In this document: positions 35,843 to 43,766 of the stretch, piece by piece
Numbering within the stretch: the stretch's first letter is position 1
How the letters are laid out: every line of letters begins with the position of its first letter
NCBI GenBank assembly: GCA_964448675.1
Contig: CAYUZU010000010.1
Location: 113,517 to 177,516, forward strand
Source of the DNA: CAYUZU01 sp964448675
Lineage (GTDB): Bacteria > Planctomycetota > Phycisphaerae > UBA1845 > Fen-1342
Reading direction: 5' to 3'
DNA: 64,000 nucleotides
The notes under the pieces: model-generated
What the model was told of the DNA's origin: nothing
The model's database searches: none
Seen by the model: the letters and a program-made list of their open reading frames with translations, nothing else
Translations under genes and position numbers: made by a program

Positions 35843-36724
35843 ATGGACACACAGCCAGCCTCACGCAACGCGCGGCTGCGAGCTGCGCTCAACGACCATA
35901 CCGTCGTTGCGCCCGGTGCTTTCAACGCCCTTTCCGCCCGCGCCGTCGAGCAGGCCGGCTTCGAGGCCGTCTATCTTTCGGGCGGCGCGCTGGCCAACAG
36001 CCTGGTCGGCGTGCCCGACATCGGGCTGACCACGCTCTCCGAAGCCGCCTGGCACGCGACGCGCTGCGTTGCGGCGACCACCATCCCGATCATCTCGGAC
36101 GCCGACACGGGGTTTGGCGGGGCCGACAACGCGGCCCGCACGGTGCAGGAATTCGAGCGGGCGGGGTTGAGTGGCCTGCACCTCGAAGACCAGGAGTTCC
36201 CGAAGCGCTGTGGTCACCTCGACGGCAAGCGGCTGGTGCCGGTTGACGAATTCTGCACCAAGATCGCGGCCGCGGTCGCTGCCCGGCGCGACCCGGACTT
36301 CATGATCATTGCCCGGACCGATGCCCGCGGCGTCACGTCGTATGATGACGCCGTCGCGCGGGCCCGGCGCTACGTCGCGGCCGGGGCCGACATGATCTTC
36401 CCCGAGGCGTTGCGTGATGCCGACGAGTTGGCGCGTTTCGCGCGCGACGTGCCCGTGCCGCTGCTGGCGAACATGACCGAGTTCGGCAAGACGCCGTACC
36501 TGACGGTCGAGCAGTTCGCCGAGCTGGGCTACCGGCTGGTCATCTTCCCGGTGACGCTGCAGCGCATCGCGATGAAGGCCATCATCGAGGCGCTGGGGGT
36601 GCTGCGTTCGGCGGGCACCCAGCAGGCCTTGCTGGACCGCATGCAGACGCGTCAGGAACTGTACGACATGCTCGGTTACGACGTGGCGGCCCCACCGCCG
36701 CCGCCGAAGGGAGACAACCGATGA
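35843..36724 (+). CDS. prpB: 2-methylisocitrate lyase
   Basis: 293 residues. The isocitrate-lyase superfamily signature is KRCGH (about residue 122), carrying the catalytic Cys, inside LHLEDQEFPKRCGHLDGK. Metal-binding SDADTGFGG lies near 86, and NMTEFGKTPYL near 209 is typical of PrpB rather than isocitrate lyase; the length also fits. It cleaves 2-methylisocitrate to pyruvate and succinate. The next gene starts inside its last codons (ATGA overlap, 36721-36724), implying coupled translation. A Pro run near the C-terminus is unremarkable. Confidence 0.93.
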   Translation: MDTQPASRNARLRAALNDHTVVAPGAFNALSARAVEQAGFEAVYLSGGALANSLVGVPDIGLTTLSEAAWHATRCVAATTIPIISDADTGFGGADNAARTVQEFERAGLSGLHLEDQEFPKRCGHLDGKRLVPVDEFCTKIAAAVAARRDPDFMIIARTDARGVTSYDDAVARARRYVAAGADMIFPEALRDADELARFARDVPVPLLANMTEFGKTPYLTVEQFAELGYRLVIFPVTLQRIAMKAIIEALGVLRSAGTQQALLDRMQTRQELYDMLGYDVAAPPPPPKGDNR

Positions 36725-37845
36725 GCGCGACCGAAGAAACCTATCGCCCGGGGCTGGAAGGCGTGATTGCCGGCGAGACGGCCATCTGCTCGGTGGAGCA
36801 GGGCGTGCTGCTGTACCGCGGCTACGACATCGCCGACCTGGCGCAGCATGCCAGCTTCGAGGAAGTGGCGTTCCTGCTGCTGCACGGCGAATTGCCGACC
36901 AGCGAGGAGCTCAGGCTGTTCCAGGGTTATGTCGATGGCTATCGCGAACTGCCCGCTGCCGTCATCGACGTGCTGCGGGCCATCCCGCGACAGGCGCCGA
37001 TGATGGACGTGCTGCGAACCGGCGTGTCGATGTGCGGGCATTTCAACCCCTGCGTGGCGCAAGGCCGCAACAGCCTGCTGTGCCGCGCGCAGCGCGTGAT
37101 GGCGGTCATCCCGGGGCTGATCGCCGCCCGGCTGCGGCTGCTGGAGGGCCGCGAACCGGTCGAGCCGCGCGGCGGCCTGTCCCACGCCGGCCAGTTCCTG
37201 TATCAGGCATTCGGCCGCGCGCCCACGCCGCTGGAGGAGAAGATCCTCAACCTCACGCTGATCCTCTACGCCGAGCACGAGTTCAACGCGTCGACCTTTG
37301 CGGCCCGCGTGTGTACCAGCACGCTCAGCGGGCTGCATTCGTCGGTCGTCGCGGCCATCGGTACGCTCAAGGGGCCGCTGCACGGCGGGGCGAACGAAGC
37401 CGCGATGAAGATGATGGACCAGTTCCGCTCGGCGGACGGGGCCCGCACCTGGGTCGAGGAGACCGTTGCCGCCAAACAGAAGATCATGGGCTTCGGCCAC
37501 CGGGTCTATCGCAACGGCGATCATCGGGCGTTCATTCTCGAGCCCTACGTCGACGAGCTGGCCGCCGCCCGCAACGAGCAGTGGCGCGCCGAGGTCTACC
37601 ACGCGATCAAGGACAAGGTCTGGGAACTGAAGCAGATCTACCCGAACGTCGACTACCCCTGCGGCCTGGTGTATCACCTGCTCGGCTTCCCGCTGGATAT
37701 CTACACGCCGCTGTTCGTCGCTTCACGCGTGACCGGCTGGTGCGCCCACATCATCGAGCAGCACGAGCACAACCGCATCATTCGCCCGCGCAGCCGCTAC
37801 GTCGGCCCGCCCAAGCGCGACTGGGTGCCGGTCGACCAGCGCTAG
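36721..37845 (+). CDS. prpC: 2-methylcitrate synthase (short citrate-synthase type)
   Basis: 374 residues, overlapping prpB by four bases. It lacks the N-terminal extension of the gltA product and is about 55 residues shorter, as PrpC enzymes are. Catalytic blocks are AEHEFNASTFAARV, LKGPLHGGANEAAMKMM and MGFGHRVYRNGDHRA, with YPNVDYPCGLVYHLLG for the acid residue. It condenses propionyl-CoA with oxaloacetate. The position after prpB and the overlap support the assignment as methylcitrate rather than citrate synthase. No transcription terminator of note separates it from the following phospholipase D gene. Confidence 0.88.
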   Translation: MSATEETYRPGLEGVIAGETAICSVEQGVLLYRGYDIADLAQHASFEEVAFLLLHGELPTSEELRLFQGYVDGYRELPAAVIDVLRAIPRQAPMMDVLRTGVSMCGHFNPCVAQGRNSLLCRAQRVMAVIPGLIAARLRLLEGREPVEPRGGLSHAGQFLYQAFGRAPTPLEEKILNLTLILYAEHEFNASTFAARVCTSTLSGLHSSVVAAIGTLKGPLHGGANEAAMKMMDQFRSADGARTWVEETVAAKQKIMGFGHRVYRNGDHRAFILEPYVDELAAARNEQWRAEVYHAIKDKVWELKQIYPNVDYPCGLVYHLLGFPLDIYTPLFVASRVTGWCAHIIEQHEHNRIIRPRSRYVGPPKRDWVPVDQR

Positions 37846-37905
37846 CCGCGGCGGCGGGCCACGCCGTGCTTGCAGGGGCGGGCCGTCGCGCCCACACTGA
37901 CCACC

Positions 37906-39351
37906 ATGGCGCAGCTCTGGCAGGCGATCCTGGTCATCAACTATGTGCTGGCGGCGCTGTTCGTCGCGCGGCTGTTGCGTGGTCGCAAAGAGCCCACCGC
38001 CATGGTGGCCTGGCTGCTGGCGATCGTACTGCTGCCGGTCATCGGCATGCTGGCCTACTGGCTGCTCTCCTCCTCGCGCCTGCAACGCAAGGTGAAGCGC
38101 CGCCGCCGCCGCGTGGCCCACCTGCTTGCAGCCCTGCAGCGCAAGGCCGCCCACGCCTCGCCAGCGCAGGCACCGCCCGAGTCGCGCATGCCCGACGACC
38201 TGGCGGCGATTGTGCGCGTGGGCCGGCGGCTGGCGGACATTCCGGCGGTCGACGGCAACGAGGTGACGGTGTTGCAGAAGGCCGACACCACCTACGATGC
38301 GCTCGAGACCGCCATTCGCAACGCCCAGCACCACGTGCACCTGGAGTACTACATCTGGCGGCCCGACGCGACGGGCACCCAGTTTCGTGACCTGCTGGTG
38401 GAGCGGGCCCGGGCCGGCGTGGAGTGCCGCCTGCTGCTGGACGCGGTGGGGTGCTGGAAGCTCAGCCGGGCGTTCCTGCGCCCCCTGGTGGCGGCCGGCG
38501 TGCGGGTCGCGTTCTTCCTGCCGGTGCGCCCGTTCAACCTGCGGCGCCGCTGGAGCCTGCACCTGCGCAACCACCGCAAGGTCGTGGTCGTCGACGGCCA
38601 CACGGCCTTCGTGGGCAGCCAGAACATCGGCGACGAGTACCGCGGCCGCCGCCGCGAGCTGAGCCCCTGGTACGACGTGCATCTGCGCATCAAGGGGCCG
38701 GCGACGCTGTTCCTGCAGCAGACCTTCGCCGAGGACTGGTCGCAGGCGACGCGCGAGCGGCTGGACGAATCCGCCTATTTCCGCCCGCCGCCGCGCGACG
38801 GCGACGCGACCGTGCAGATCCTGCCGACGGGGCCCGACGAGCAGGTGAGCACGCTGACGCAGATCCTGTTCGCCGCGGTCACGTCCGCCCGGGATTCGAT
38901 CCGCATCGCGACGCCGTACTTCGTGCCCGACCCGACCCTGCGGCTGGCGTTGGCGCATGCGAGTTATCGGGGGGTGCGGGTGCAGCTGGTGTTGCCGACG
39001 CGGAGTGATGTGCCGCTGGCGCTGTGGGCGGCGCGGAGCTTCTACACCGAGCTGGTCGACGCCGGCGTGGCGGTGTACGAGTACGAGCGGGGGGTGCTGC
39101 ACTCGAAGATCGTGACGGTCGACGATCGCTGGTGCCTGGTGGGCTCGGCGAACATGGACGTACGGAGCTTCCGCCTGAACTTCGAGGTGTCGGCGCTGCT
39201 GTACGAAAGCGCAGTGGCGGCGGACCTAGGGGCGTACGTGGAGAGTTTCTGTTCGCAGGCGCGCCAGATTACGTTGCGCGACGCGCACCGCACGCCGCTG
39301 TGGCGGCGCCTGGGGGAGGGCGCGGCCCGGCTGCTGGCCCCGCTGCTCTGA
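37906..39351 (+). CDS. cls: Cardiolipin synthase (phospholipase D family)
   Basis: 481 residues from ATG 37906; a TTG 12 codons upstream is less likely. Two N-terminal helices (LVINYVLAALFVARLL; MVAWLLAIVLLPVIGMLAYWLL) are followed by a basic linker. Two HKD catalytic motifs are complete: HLRNHRKVVVVDGHTAFVGS near 222 and LHSKIVTVDDRWCLVGSANM near 401. This is the bacterial ClsA layout, which makes cardiolipin from phosphatidylglycerol at the inner membrane. It converges on the flagellin gene with 21 bases between stops. Confidence 0.9.
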   Translation: MAQLWQAILVINYVLAALFVARLLRGRKEPTAMVAWLLAIVLLPVIGMLAYWLLSSSRLQRKVKRRRRRVAHLLAALQRKAAHASPAQAPPESRMPDDLAAIVRVGRRLADIPAVDGNEVTVLQKADTTYDALETAIRNAQHHVHLEYYIWRPDATGTQFRDLLVERARAGVECRLLLDAVGCWKLSRAFLRPLVAAGVRVAFFLPVRPFNLRRRWSLHLRNHRKVVVVDGHTAFVGSQNIGDEYRGRRRELSPWYDVHLRIKGPATLFLQQTFAEDWSQATRERLDESAYFRPPPRDGDATVQILPTGPDEQVSTLTQILFAAVTSARDSIRIATPYFVPDPTLRLALAHASYRGVRVQLVLPTRSDVPLALWAARSFYTELVDAGVAVYEYERGVLHSKIVTVDDRWCLVGSANMDVRSFRLNFEVSALLYESAVAADLGAYVESFCSQARQITLRDAHRTPLWRRLGEGAARLLAPLL

Positions 39352-39372
39352 GCGCCGGCCGGCGGCTGCGTG

Positions 39373-40791
39373 TTACTGCTGCAGGAGCGTCAGTACGTTC
39401 TGCGGGGCGCTATTGGCCTTGCCCAGTACCATCATCGCCGCATTGACCAGGATGTTGGCCCGCGTGAGGTTCGCGGTTTCCTCGGCGAAGTCGGTATCGC
39501 GGATGACGCTCTCGGCGGAGGCCAGGTTCTCGTACTCGACCTGCAGCGAGTTGAGTGTCGTCTCGAGGGTATCCTTCTCGAACGCGCCCAGGCGCCCGCG
39601 GAGGGACGCCACCTGCATGGCCGCGGCGCGGATGATGCGCTGCGATTGGAAGAAGTTCTTCGAATTGAGATCGTTGGTCGCGCCCGTGGCCAGGGTGTAG
39701 AGGTAGCCCTCGTTGCCGTTGCCCAGGCCGGCGGCGTTGACGGCGTCGATGCCGATCGAGGCCAGCGAGTTGAGGTTCAGGATGGGCGTGATCGCGAAGC
39801 GCGCACCGCCCCCGGTGATCTCGAAGCTGGACGAGGCGCCCACCGTGGTGCCGAATTGCTCGTGCAGCGTGAGGTCTGCGCTGAGGGCGGCCGTGCGGAC
39901 ACTGATGTCCAGGCCGCGGGCCACGACCTGCATGCCGTTGATGGTGGCGGCGGCATCGCGGCCGTAGTCCTCGGGCGAGGTCAGCTCGAAGCTCTGGCCG
40001 GTAAGCTCGCGCACGCGCACGAACTCGCTGGAGCCGTACTCGGTGCTGGTGAAGTAGACGTAGTTGGCGCCGCTGGAGTACGCCGACACGCCGGTCAGCC
40101 GCGAGGACTGGTTGATCGCGTAGGCGATCTGGCTCACGGTCGTGCCCGAGCCGAAGGTCATGCGCTCGGTGCCGAGGTTGCCGGTGATCTCGATCGTGCG
40201 CGGGTTGCCGGTGAGCGTGCCGCTGATGTAGGCCAGCGACGCGATCTGCGCCGACTGCGTGACCTCGACGGTGACGGACCGATAAGTGTCGTGTGCGATG
40301 CGGGCGGCGTTGATGCGCAGGTCGGCGATATGTGAGATGGAATTGACGTTGGACGTCGTGTAGGCGAAGTCGCCGTTGAGCAGCTTGCGCCCCTGGAACT
40401 CGGTGGTATTGGAAATGCGGTCGATCGACTCGAGGATCGCGTCGATTTCGAGCTGATTGGCCTTGACCTCGTCCTCGGTGATCGCCGTCTCGTTGGCGGA
40501 CTGGTCGACCAGCTTCTCGAGGTCGTTGATCAGGTTGCTGATCTCGTGCAGCCCGGATTCCGCCACCGCGACCACATTGATGGCCCGCGAGATGTTCTTC
40601 TGGGCGGCATCGATGGCCTTGAGATCGGCCCGCATGCGCTCGGAGGCGATCAGGCCGGCCGGGTCGTCGCGTCCCTTGTTGATGCGCATGCCGGTGCTGA
40701 GTCGTTCGAGTGACAGGCTCAGCGCATCGTTCTGTTTGGTGAGGATGCGCTGGGCGATCAGGGACGGAACGTTGGAGTTGATGCGGGTCAT
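39373..40791 (-). CDS. Flagellin 1
   Basis: 472 residues. The N-terminal D0/D1 block is typical (TRINSNVPSLIAQRIL; LSLSLERLSTGMRINKGRDDPAGLIASERM), as is the C-terminal block (LRGRLGAFEKDTLETTLNSL; ASAESVIRDTDFAEETANLTRANIL; VLTLLQQ). The middle 150-370 is a variable surface domain unlike that of flagellin 2. It forms the filament after export by the flagellar type III system. The last gene of the cluster, it has its own sigma-28-like promoter (40925-40950). A small hairpin (40798-40811) covers its ribosome-binding site. Confidence 0.95.
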   Translation of the reverse strand: MTRINSNVPSLIAQRILTKQNDALSLSLERLSTGMRINKGRDDPAGLIASERMRADLKAIDAAQKNISRAINVVAVAESGLHEISNLINDLEKLVDQSANETAITEDEVKANQLEIDAILESIDRISNTTEFQGRKLLNGDFAYTTSNVNSISHIADLRINAARIAHDTYRSVTVEVTQSAQIASLAYISGTLTGNPRTIEITGNLGTERMTFGSGTTVSQIAYAINQSSRLTGVSAYSSGANYVYFTSTEYGSSEFVRVRELTGQSFELTSPEDYGRDAAATINGMQVVARGLDISVRTAALSADLTLHEQFGTTVGASSSFEITGGGARFAITPILNLNSLASIGIDAVNAAGLGNGNEGYLYTLATGATNDLNSKNFFQSQRIIRAAAMQVASLRGRLGAFEKDTLETTLNSLQVEYENLASAESVIRDTDFAEETANLTRANILVNAAMMVLGKANSAPQNVLTLLQQ

Positions 40792-40797
40792 TAGGTG

Positions 40798-40811
40798 CGC
40801 CTCCAGAGGCG
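40798..40811 (-). promoter_or_regulatory. Hairpin over the flagellin 1 ribosome-binding site; possible CsrA site
   Basis: On the minus strand CGCCTCTGGAGGCG folds to a 5-bp stem with loop CTGG; the GGAGG is the Shine-Dalgarno, eight bases before the ATG. A GGA at the tip of a hairpin is the usual CsrA target. Confidence 0.45.
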
Positions 40812-40924
40812 ACTTGCAGGCCGGTCCGCGGCGGTCTGCGACGCGGGCCTGCGCTGCATCTGGTACTCATGGGGCGCGGTACGCCGTAAGAGCGTTTCGC
40901 GGTACCCAGAACTACAGCGAGCGC

Positions 40925-40950
40925 ATCGTCCGGGTAGGGGGTGTGCTTTA
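40925..40950 (-). promoter_or_regulatory. Candidate sigma-28 (FliA) promoter of flagellin 1
   Basis: TAAAGCAC (-35) and GGACGATG (-10) on the minus strand resemble TAAAGTTT and GCCGATAA. The spacer is about one base longer than the E. coli optimum. The start of flagellin 1 is about 130 bases downstream. Confidence 0.45.
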
Positions 40951-41049
40951 ATAACCTCGTACCGGTTACGCCAGAAGCCGACATCCGCGTCGGCTGGCGG
41001 TGCGGCGGCCCGGTCGGGCGTGTGCGGGCGGGGGGAGGAGCCGGCGCGC

Positions 41050-41083
41050 GAGCGCTTCGCGCCGTCGCGGGCGCGAAGCGCTC
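41050..41083 (-). repeat. Perfect 14-bp hairpin after flagellin 2
   Basis: GAGCGCTTCGCGCC (41050-41063) and its reverse complement (41070-41083) flank GTCGCG, 16 bases beyond the flagellin 2 stop. No T-tract follows on the minus strand. It may stabilise the flagellin 2 transcript or terminate inefficiently. The rest of the 308-base gap holds the flagellin 1 promoter and leader. Confidence 0.65.
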
Positions 41084-41099
41084 AGGGTCCGGTATTCGG

Positions 41100-42524
41100 C
41101 TAGTTGCCGAGCAGTCGCAGGACGGACTGCGTCGTCTGGTTGGCCAGTGCGAGCACCGACGTGCCGGCACTCACCAGGACCTGGTTGCGGGCGAGCTGCG
41201 AGGTCTCGTACGCGAAGTCGGCGTCGCGGATCGAGGACTCGGCTGACGTGAGGTTCTCGAGCGTGATGCCGAGCTGGTTCACGTTCGTGTCGAGCGTGCC
41301 GCGCTCGAACGAGCCGAGCCGACCGCGCAGGATCGAGATCTGGTCGATCGCCTTGTCCACGATGCGGGACGCGTGGTCATAGTTGCCGGTCCGCAACTCG
41401 TAGTTGCCGCCGGTCTTGAGCTGCGCCAGGAATCCGATCTCGGTGTCGCCCAGGTTGGTCGCGGCGACCGACTGGACGCCGATGTTGACCTGCAGATTGG
41501 GGTTGACGTGCGGGCCGACCTGGAAGAGGGCGCCGCCGCCGGTGACCGAGTACGACGTGTTACTGGCGAACCCGGGCTGCAGGCTCATCTCCAGGTCGAG
41601 CGTCGAGGTCTTGACGCTCAGGTGGTTGCCGCGGGCCGAGGCCACCGAGCCGTTGACGGAGGCGGTGGCGTCGATGCCGTAGGCCGAGTCCGGGGCCCCG
41701 TGCAGGAAGGCACCGTCCGGGTTGAGCAGCTTGACCTTGACGAACTCCTCGCTGCCGTAGCCGCGCGTCATCATGCGGAAGCCGGAAGCCCCCGACGGCA
41801 CGCCCGAGGGCACGGCGGAGACGCCGGTGGCGTCGGCGACCGACATGATGCCCTTGCAGACCTCGAGGGCCGGCGTGCCGGAGCCGAACGACAGCGACGT
41901 GACGCCTTCGCTGCCGCGGACCTCGATGGTGATGGGCTCGGGGCTGCTGATGTTCGCGTAGGGGAAGCCGAGCTCGGCCCGCTGGGCGGCCGAGAGGACG
42001 TTGACGTTCACGGCCAGGCTGTCCAGGCTGCCGAACTGGGCGGCGTGGACCTGCTGGGCGGCGATGGCGGCATTGTCGACGCCGCTGGTTTCGTACTGCA
42101 GCGAGCCGTTGATCAGCATGCGACCGGCGAACGAGGTGGTGTTCGCGATGCGGGTGATGCTGTCGATCGCCTGGTCGATCTGGAGCTGGTTGGCGTCGCG
42201 CTCCTCGGGCGAGAAGGCGCCTTCGTTGGCGGCCTCGATCAGCTTGGCCTGGATGTCCTTCATCAGGGCGGCGACCTCGTCGAGGGCTCCTTCGGTGGTG
42301 GAGATGACGAGGCTGGCGCGCTGCGTGTTGGACAGGGCCTGGCCGACGGCGCTGATCTCGCTGCGCAGTCGTTCGGAGACGATCAGGCCGGCCGGATCAT
42401 CCTTGCCGCGCGAGATGCGCAGGCCGGTGGCCAGGTGGGACATGGTCGTGTTGAGTTCGTTGTACGACCGTCTCAGGTACCGTTGCGCGGTGAGCGCAGG
42501 GACATTCGTGTTAATGCGAGCCAT
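41100..42524 (-). CDS. Flagellin 2
   Basis: 474 residues. D0/D1 ends are conserved: ARINTNVPALTAQRYLRRSY, MSHLATGLRISRGKDDPAGL, and at the C-terminus LRGRLGSFERGTLDTNVNQL with SAESSIRDADFAYETSQLAR. The ends are close to flagellin 1 but the middle differs, so the filament may be made of two subunits. AAGGAGGAT lies seven bases before the ATG and includes two GGA motifs, a plausible CsrA target. It starts 105 bases after csrA on the same strand and has no obvious promoter of its own, so it may be read from csrA. Confidence 0.95.
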   Translation of the reverse strand: MARINTNVPALTAQRYLRRSYNELNTTMSHLATGLRISRGKDDPAGLIVSERLRSEISAVGQALSNTQRASLVISTTEGALDEVAALMKDIQAKLIEAANEGAFSPEERDANQLQIDQAIDSITRIANTTSFAGRMLINGSLQYETSGVDNAAIAAQQVHAAQFGSLDSLAVNVNVLSAAQRAELGFPYANISSPEPITIEVRGSEGVTSLSFGSGTPALEVCKGIMSVADATGVSAVPSGVPSGASGFRMMTRGYGSEEFVKVKLLNPDGAFLHGAPDSAYGIDATASVNGSVASARGNHLSVKTSTLDLEMSLQPGFASNTSYSVTGGGALFQVGPHVNPNLQVNIGVQSVAATNLGDTEIGFLAQLKTGGNYELRTGNYDHASRIVDKAIDQISILRGRLGSFERGTLDTNVNQLGITLENLTSAESSIRDADFAYETSQLARNQVLVSAGTSVLALANQTTQSVLRLLGN

Positions 42525-42629
42525 TGGCCATCCTCCTTGAACGGTTCGTGGCTGGAATGCTTGCCTGGGGCAATGAAGTTGGAATACGGGTGGTCGTCAC
42601 GGGCGTGGCGACCGCTACCGGATGCCCGG

Positions 42630-42878
42630 TTACCCGTTGCGCTTGCGACCGTCGCGCTTCGTAGCTGAGGAGGCCGAAGCAAGGTCGTCCGATGTAACCC
42701 CCGCCGCCTTGCGGTTTTCCCGCTGAATGGCGTCGAAGACCTCTTTTCTGTGCACGGATATGTCCGGCGGGGCTTCGATGCCCAGCCGCACCTTGTCCCC
42801 CCGGATGTCGACGATCGTGATCTGCACATTGTCGCCGACGATGATGGATTCGTCGCGTTGTCTTGAGAGCACCAACAT
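42630..42878 (-). CDS. csrA: Translational regulator CsrA
   Basis: 82 residues, slightly longer than the usual 61-75. MLVLSRQRDESIIVGDNVQITIVDIRGDKVRLGIEAP matches the whole family core, including the RNA-contacting N-terminal strand and the R in VRLGI. CsrA dimers bind GGA hairpins in leaders and block translation. Next to fliW and the flagellins it is expected to repress flagellin until FliW binds it. The basic C-terminal tail (KRDGRKRNG) is an addition. Its own leader holds GGA motifs around the start codon, suggesting autoregulation. Confidence 0.95.
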   Translation of the reverse strand: MLVLSRQRDESIIVGDNVQITIVDIRGDKVRLGIEAPPDISVHRKEVFDAIQRENRKAAGVTSDDLASASSATKRDGRKRNG

Positions 42879-42893
42879 CCGCGGCTCCTTCCT
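42876..42893 (-). promoter_or_regulatory. GGA-rich csrA leader, possible autoregulatory CsrA sites
   Basis: On the minus strand AGGAAGGAGCCGCGGATG carries three GGA motifs, one being the Shine-Dalgarno and one overlapping the start codon. Confidence 0.45.
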
Positions 42894-43045
42894 GGATTAT
42901 GCCGATGCCTTGTCGGACAGGAATCGGAATGGGCGATGCGAACCGGTCCCCGATTGCGCCGGGCGGCCGACCCGTGAAGGTGGCTATAGCGCATCGCGCG
43001 GTGCGCGATCCCAGGGATCCGTCGACGTCGTTTACGCCCGGATAC

Positions 43046-43051
43046 ATTATA
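43046..43051 (-). promoter_or_regulatory. Possible -10 of a csrA promoter
   Basis: A perfect TATAAT on the minus strand in the 215-base gap between fliW and csrA. The -35 at 17 bp (AGCATT) is weak. The leader to csrA would be about 160 bases and includes the inverted stretch CGCGCACCGCGCGATGCGC. Confidence 0.4.
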
Positions 43052-43093
43052 ACCAACCTGCCTTTCAGAATGCTACACCGTTCCGCGGGCCGT

Positions 43094-43546
43094 TTACGCC
43101 GTCCGGGCGACCGCCTCGCGGGCCACGCTGGCCGGCATCAGCCGATGCCGCGTGCTGTACCGTTTGTCCGACAGGACCAGTTGCTTGGCACACAGCGAGT
43201 GCGCCCCGACGACGACCGGGCCGAGCAGGTTGGCCGTCAGATCGCCGTTGACCTTGTTCACGATCACCAGGACCTGGCTGTCGCTGAGATCCTGGAGGCC
43301 CAGCCCCTGCACGTCGTCCTTGCGGACAGGTACCTGGTAATCCTCCACGAACGTCCGCGGATCACACACCACGAACGCCAGATGCGGGTCGTCCACCGAC
43401 TGCATCCAGAAGAACACCGGATCCGGTGACGCCTGGATCAGGGCGAAGCGGTGGTGGTTCGGGAACCCCAGCAACCCTTCCTTGAAGGTGATGATGCGGG
43501 ACTCGTCCACTTCCAGCGGTCCAAAGCGACTCGTTTCGATGAGCAT
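43094..43546 (-). CDS. fliW: Flagellar assembly factor FliW
   Basis: 150 residues from ATG 43546, with GGAG at a good distance; longer in-frame starts add sequence unrelated to the family. Core blocks are FGPLEVDESRIITFKEGLLGFPNHHRFALI and VFFWMQSVDDPHLAFVVCDP, then VLVIVNKVNGDLTANLLGPVVV. FliW binds either flagellin or CsrA; when flagellin leaves the cell, FliW is free to inhibit CsrA. The 220 bases upstream to flgL hold no recognisable promoter. Confidence 0.93.
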   Translation of the reverse strand: MLIETSRFGPLEVDESRIITFKEGLLGFPNHHRFALIQASPDPVFFWMQSVDDPHLAFVVCDPRTFVEDYQVPVRKDDVQGLGLQDLSDSQVLVIVNKVNGDLTANLLGPVVVGAHSLCAKQLVLSDKRYSTRHRLMPASVAREAVARTA

Positions 43547-43766
43547 CGTACAGCTCCAACTGGCTCGAATCCTTGTGGTTGCCCGACGGGCGGCCGGCCT
43601 CCATGAGCCGGCAATCCATCCCACGCCGTCCGTCGCGCCGGGTACTCCGACCCGGCCCGCACTCCGCGGGCCAACCGCTGACTGCGCCGCGTCGAGCCAC
43701 AAAGCACGACCGCAGCCACACGTGCTCACCTTCCCCGAAGCGACGGCCCCCGCAGAGGCCGCATCC

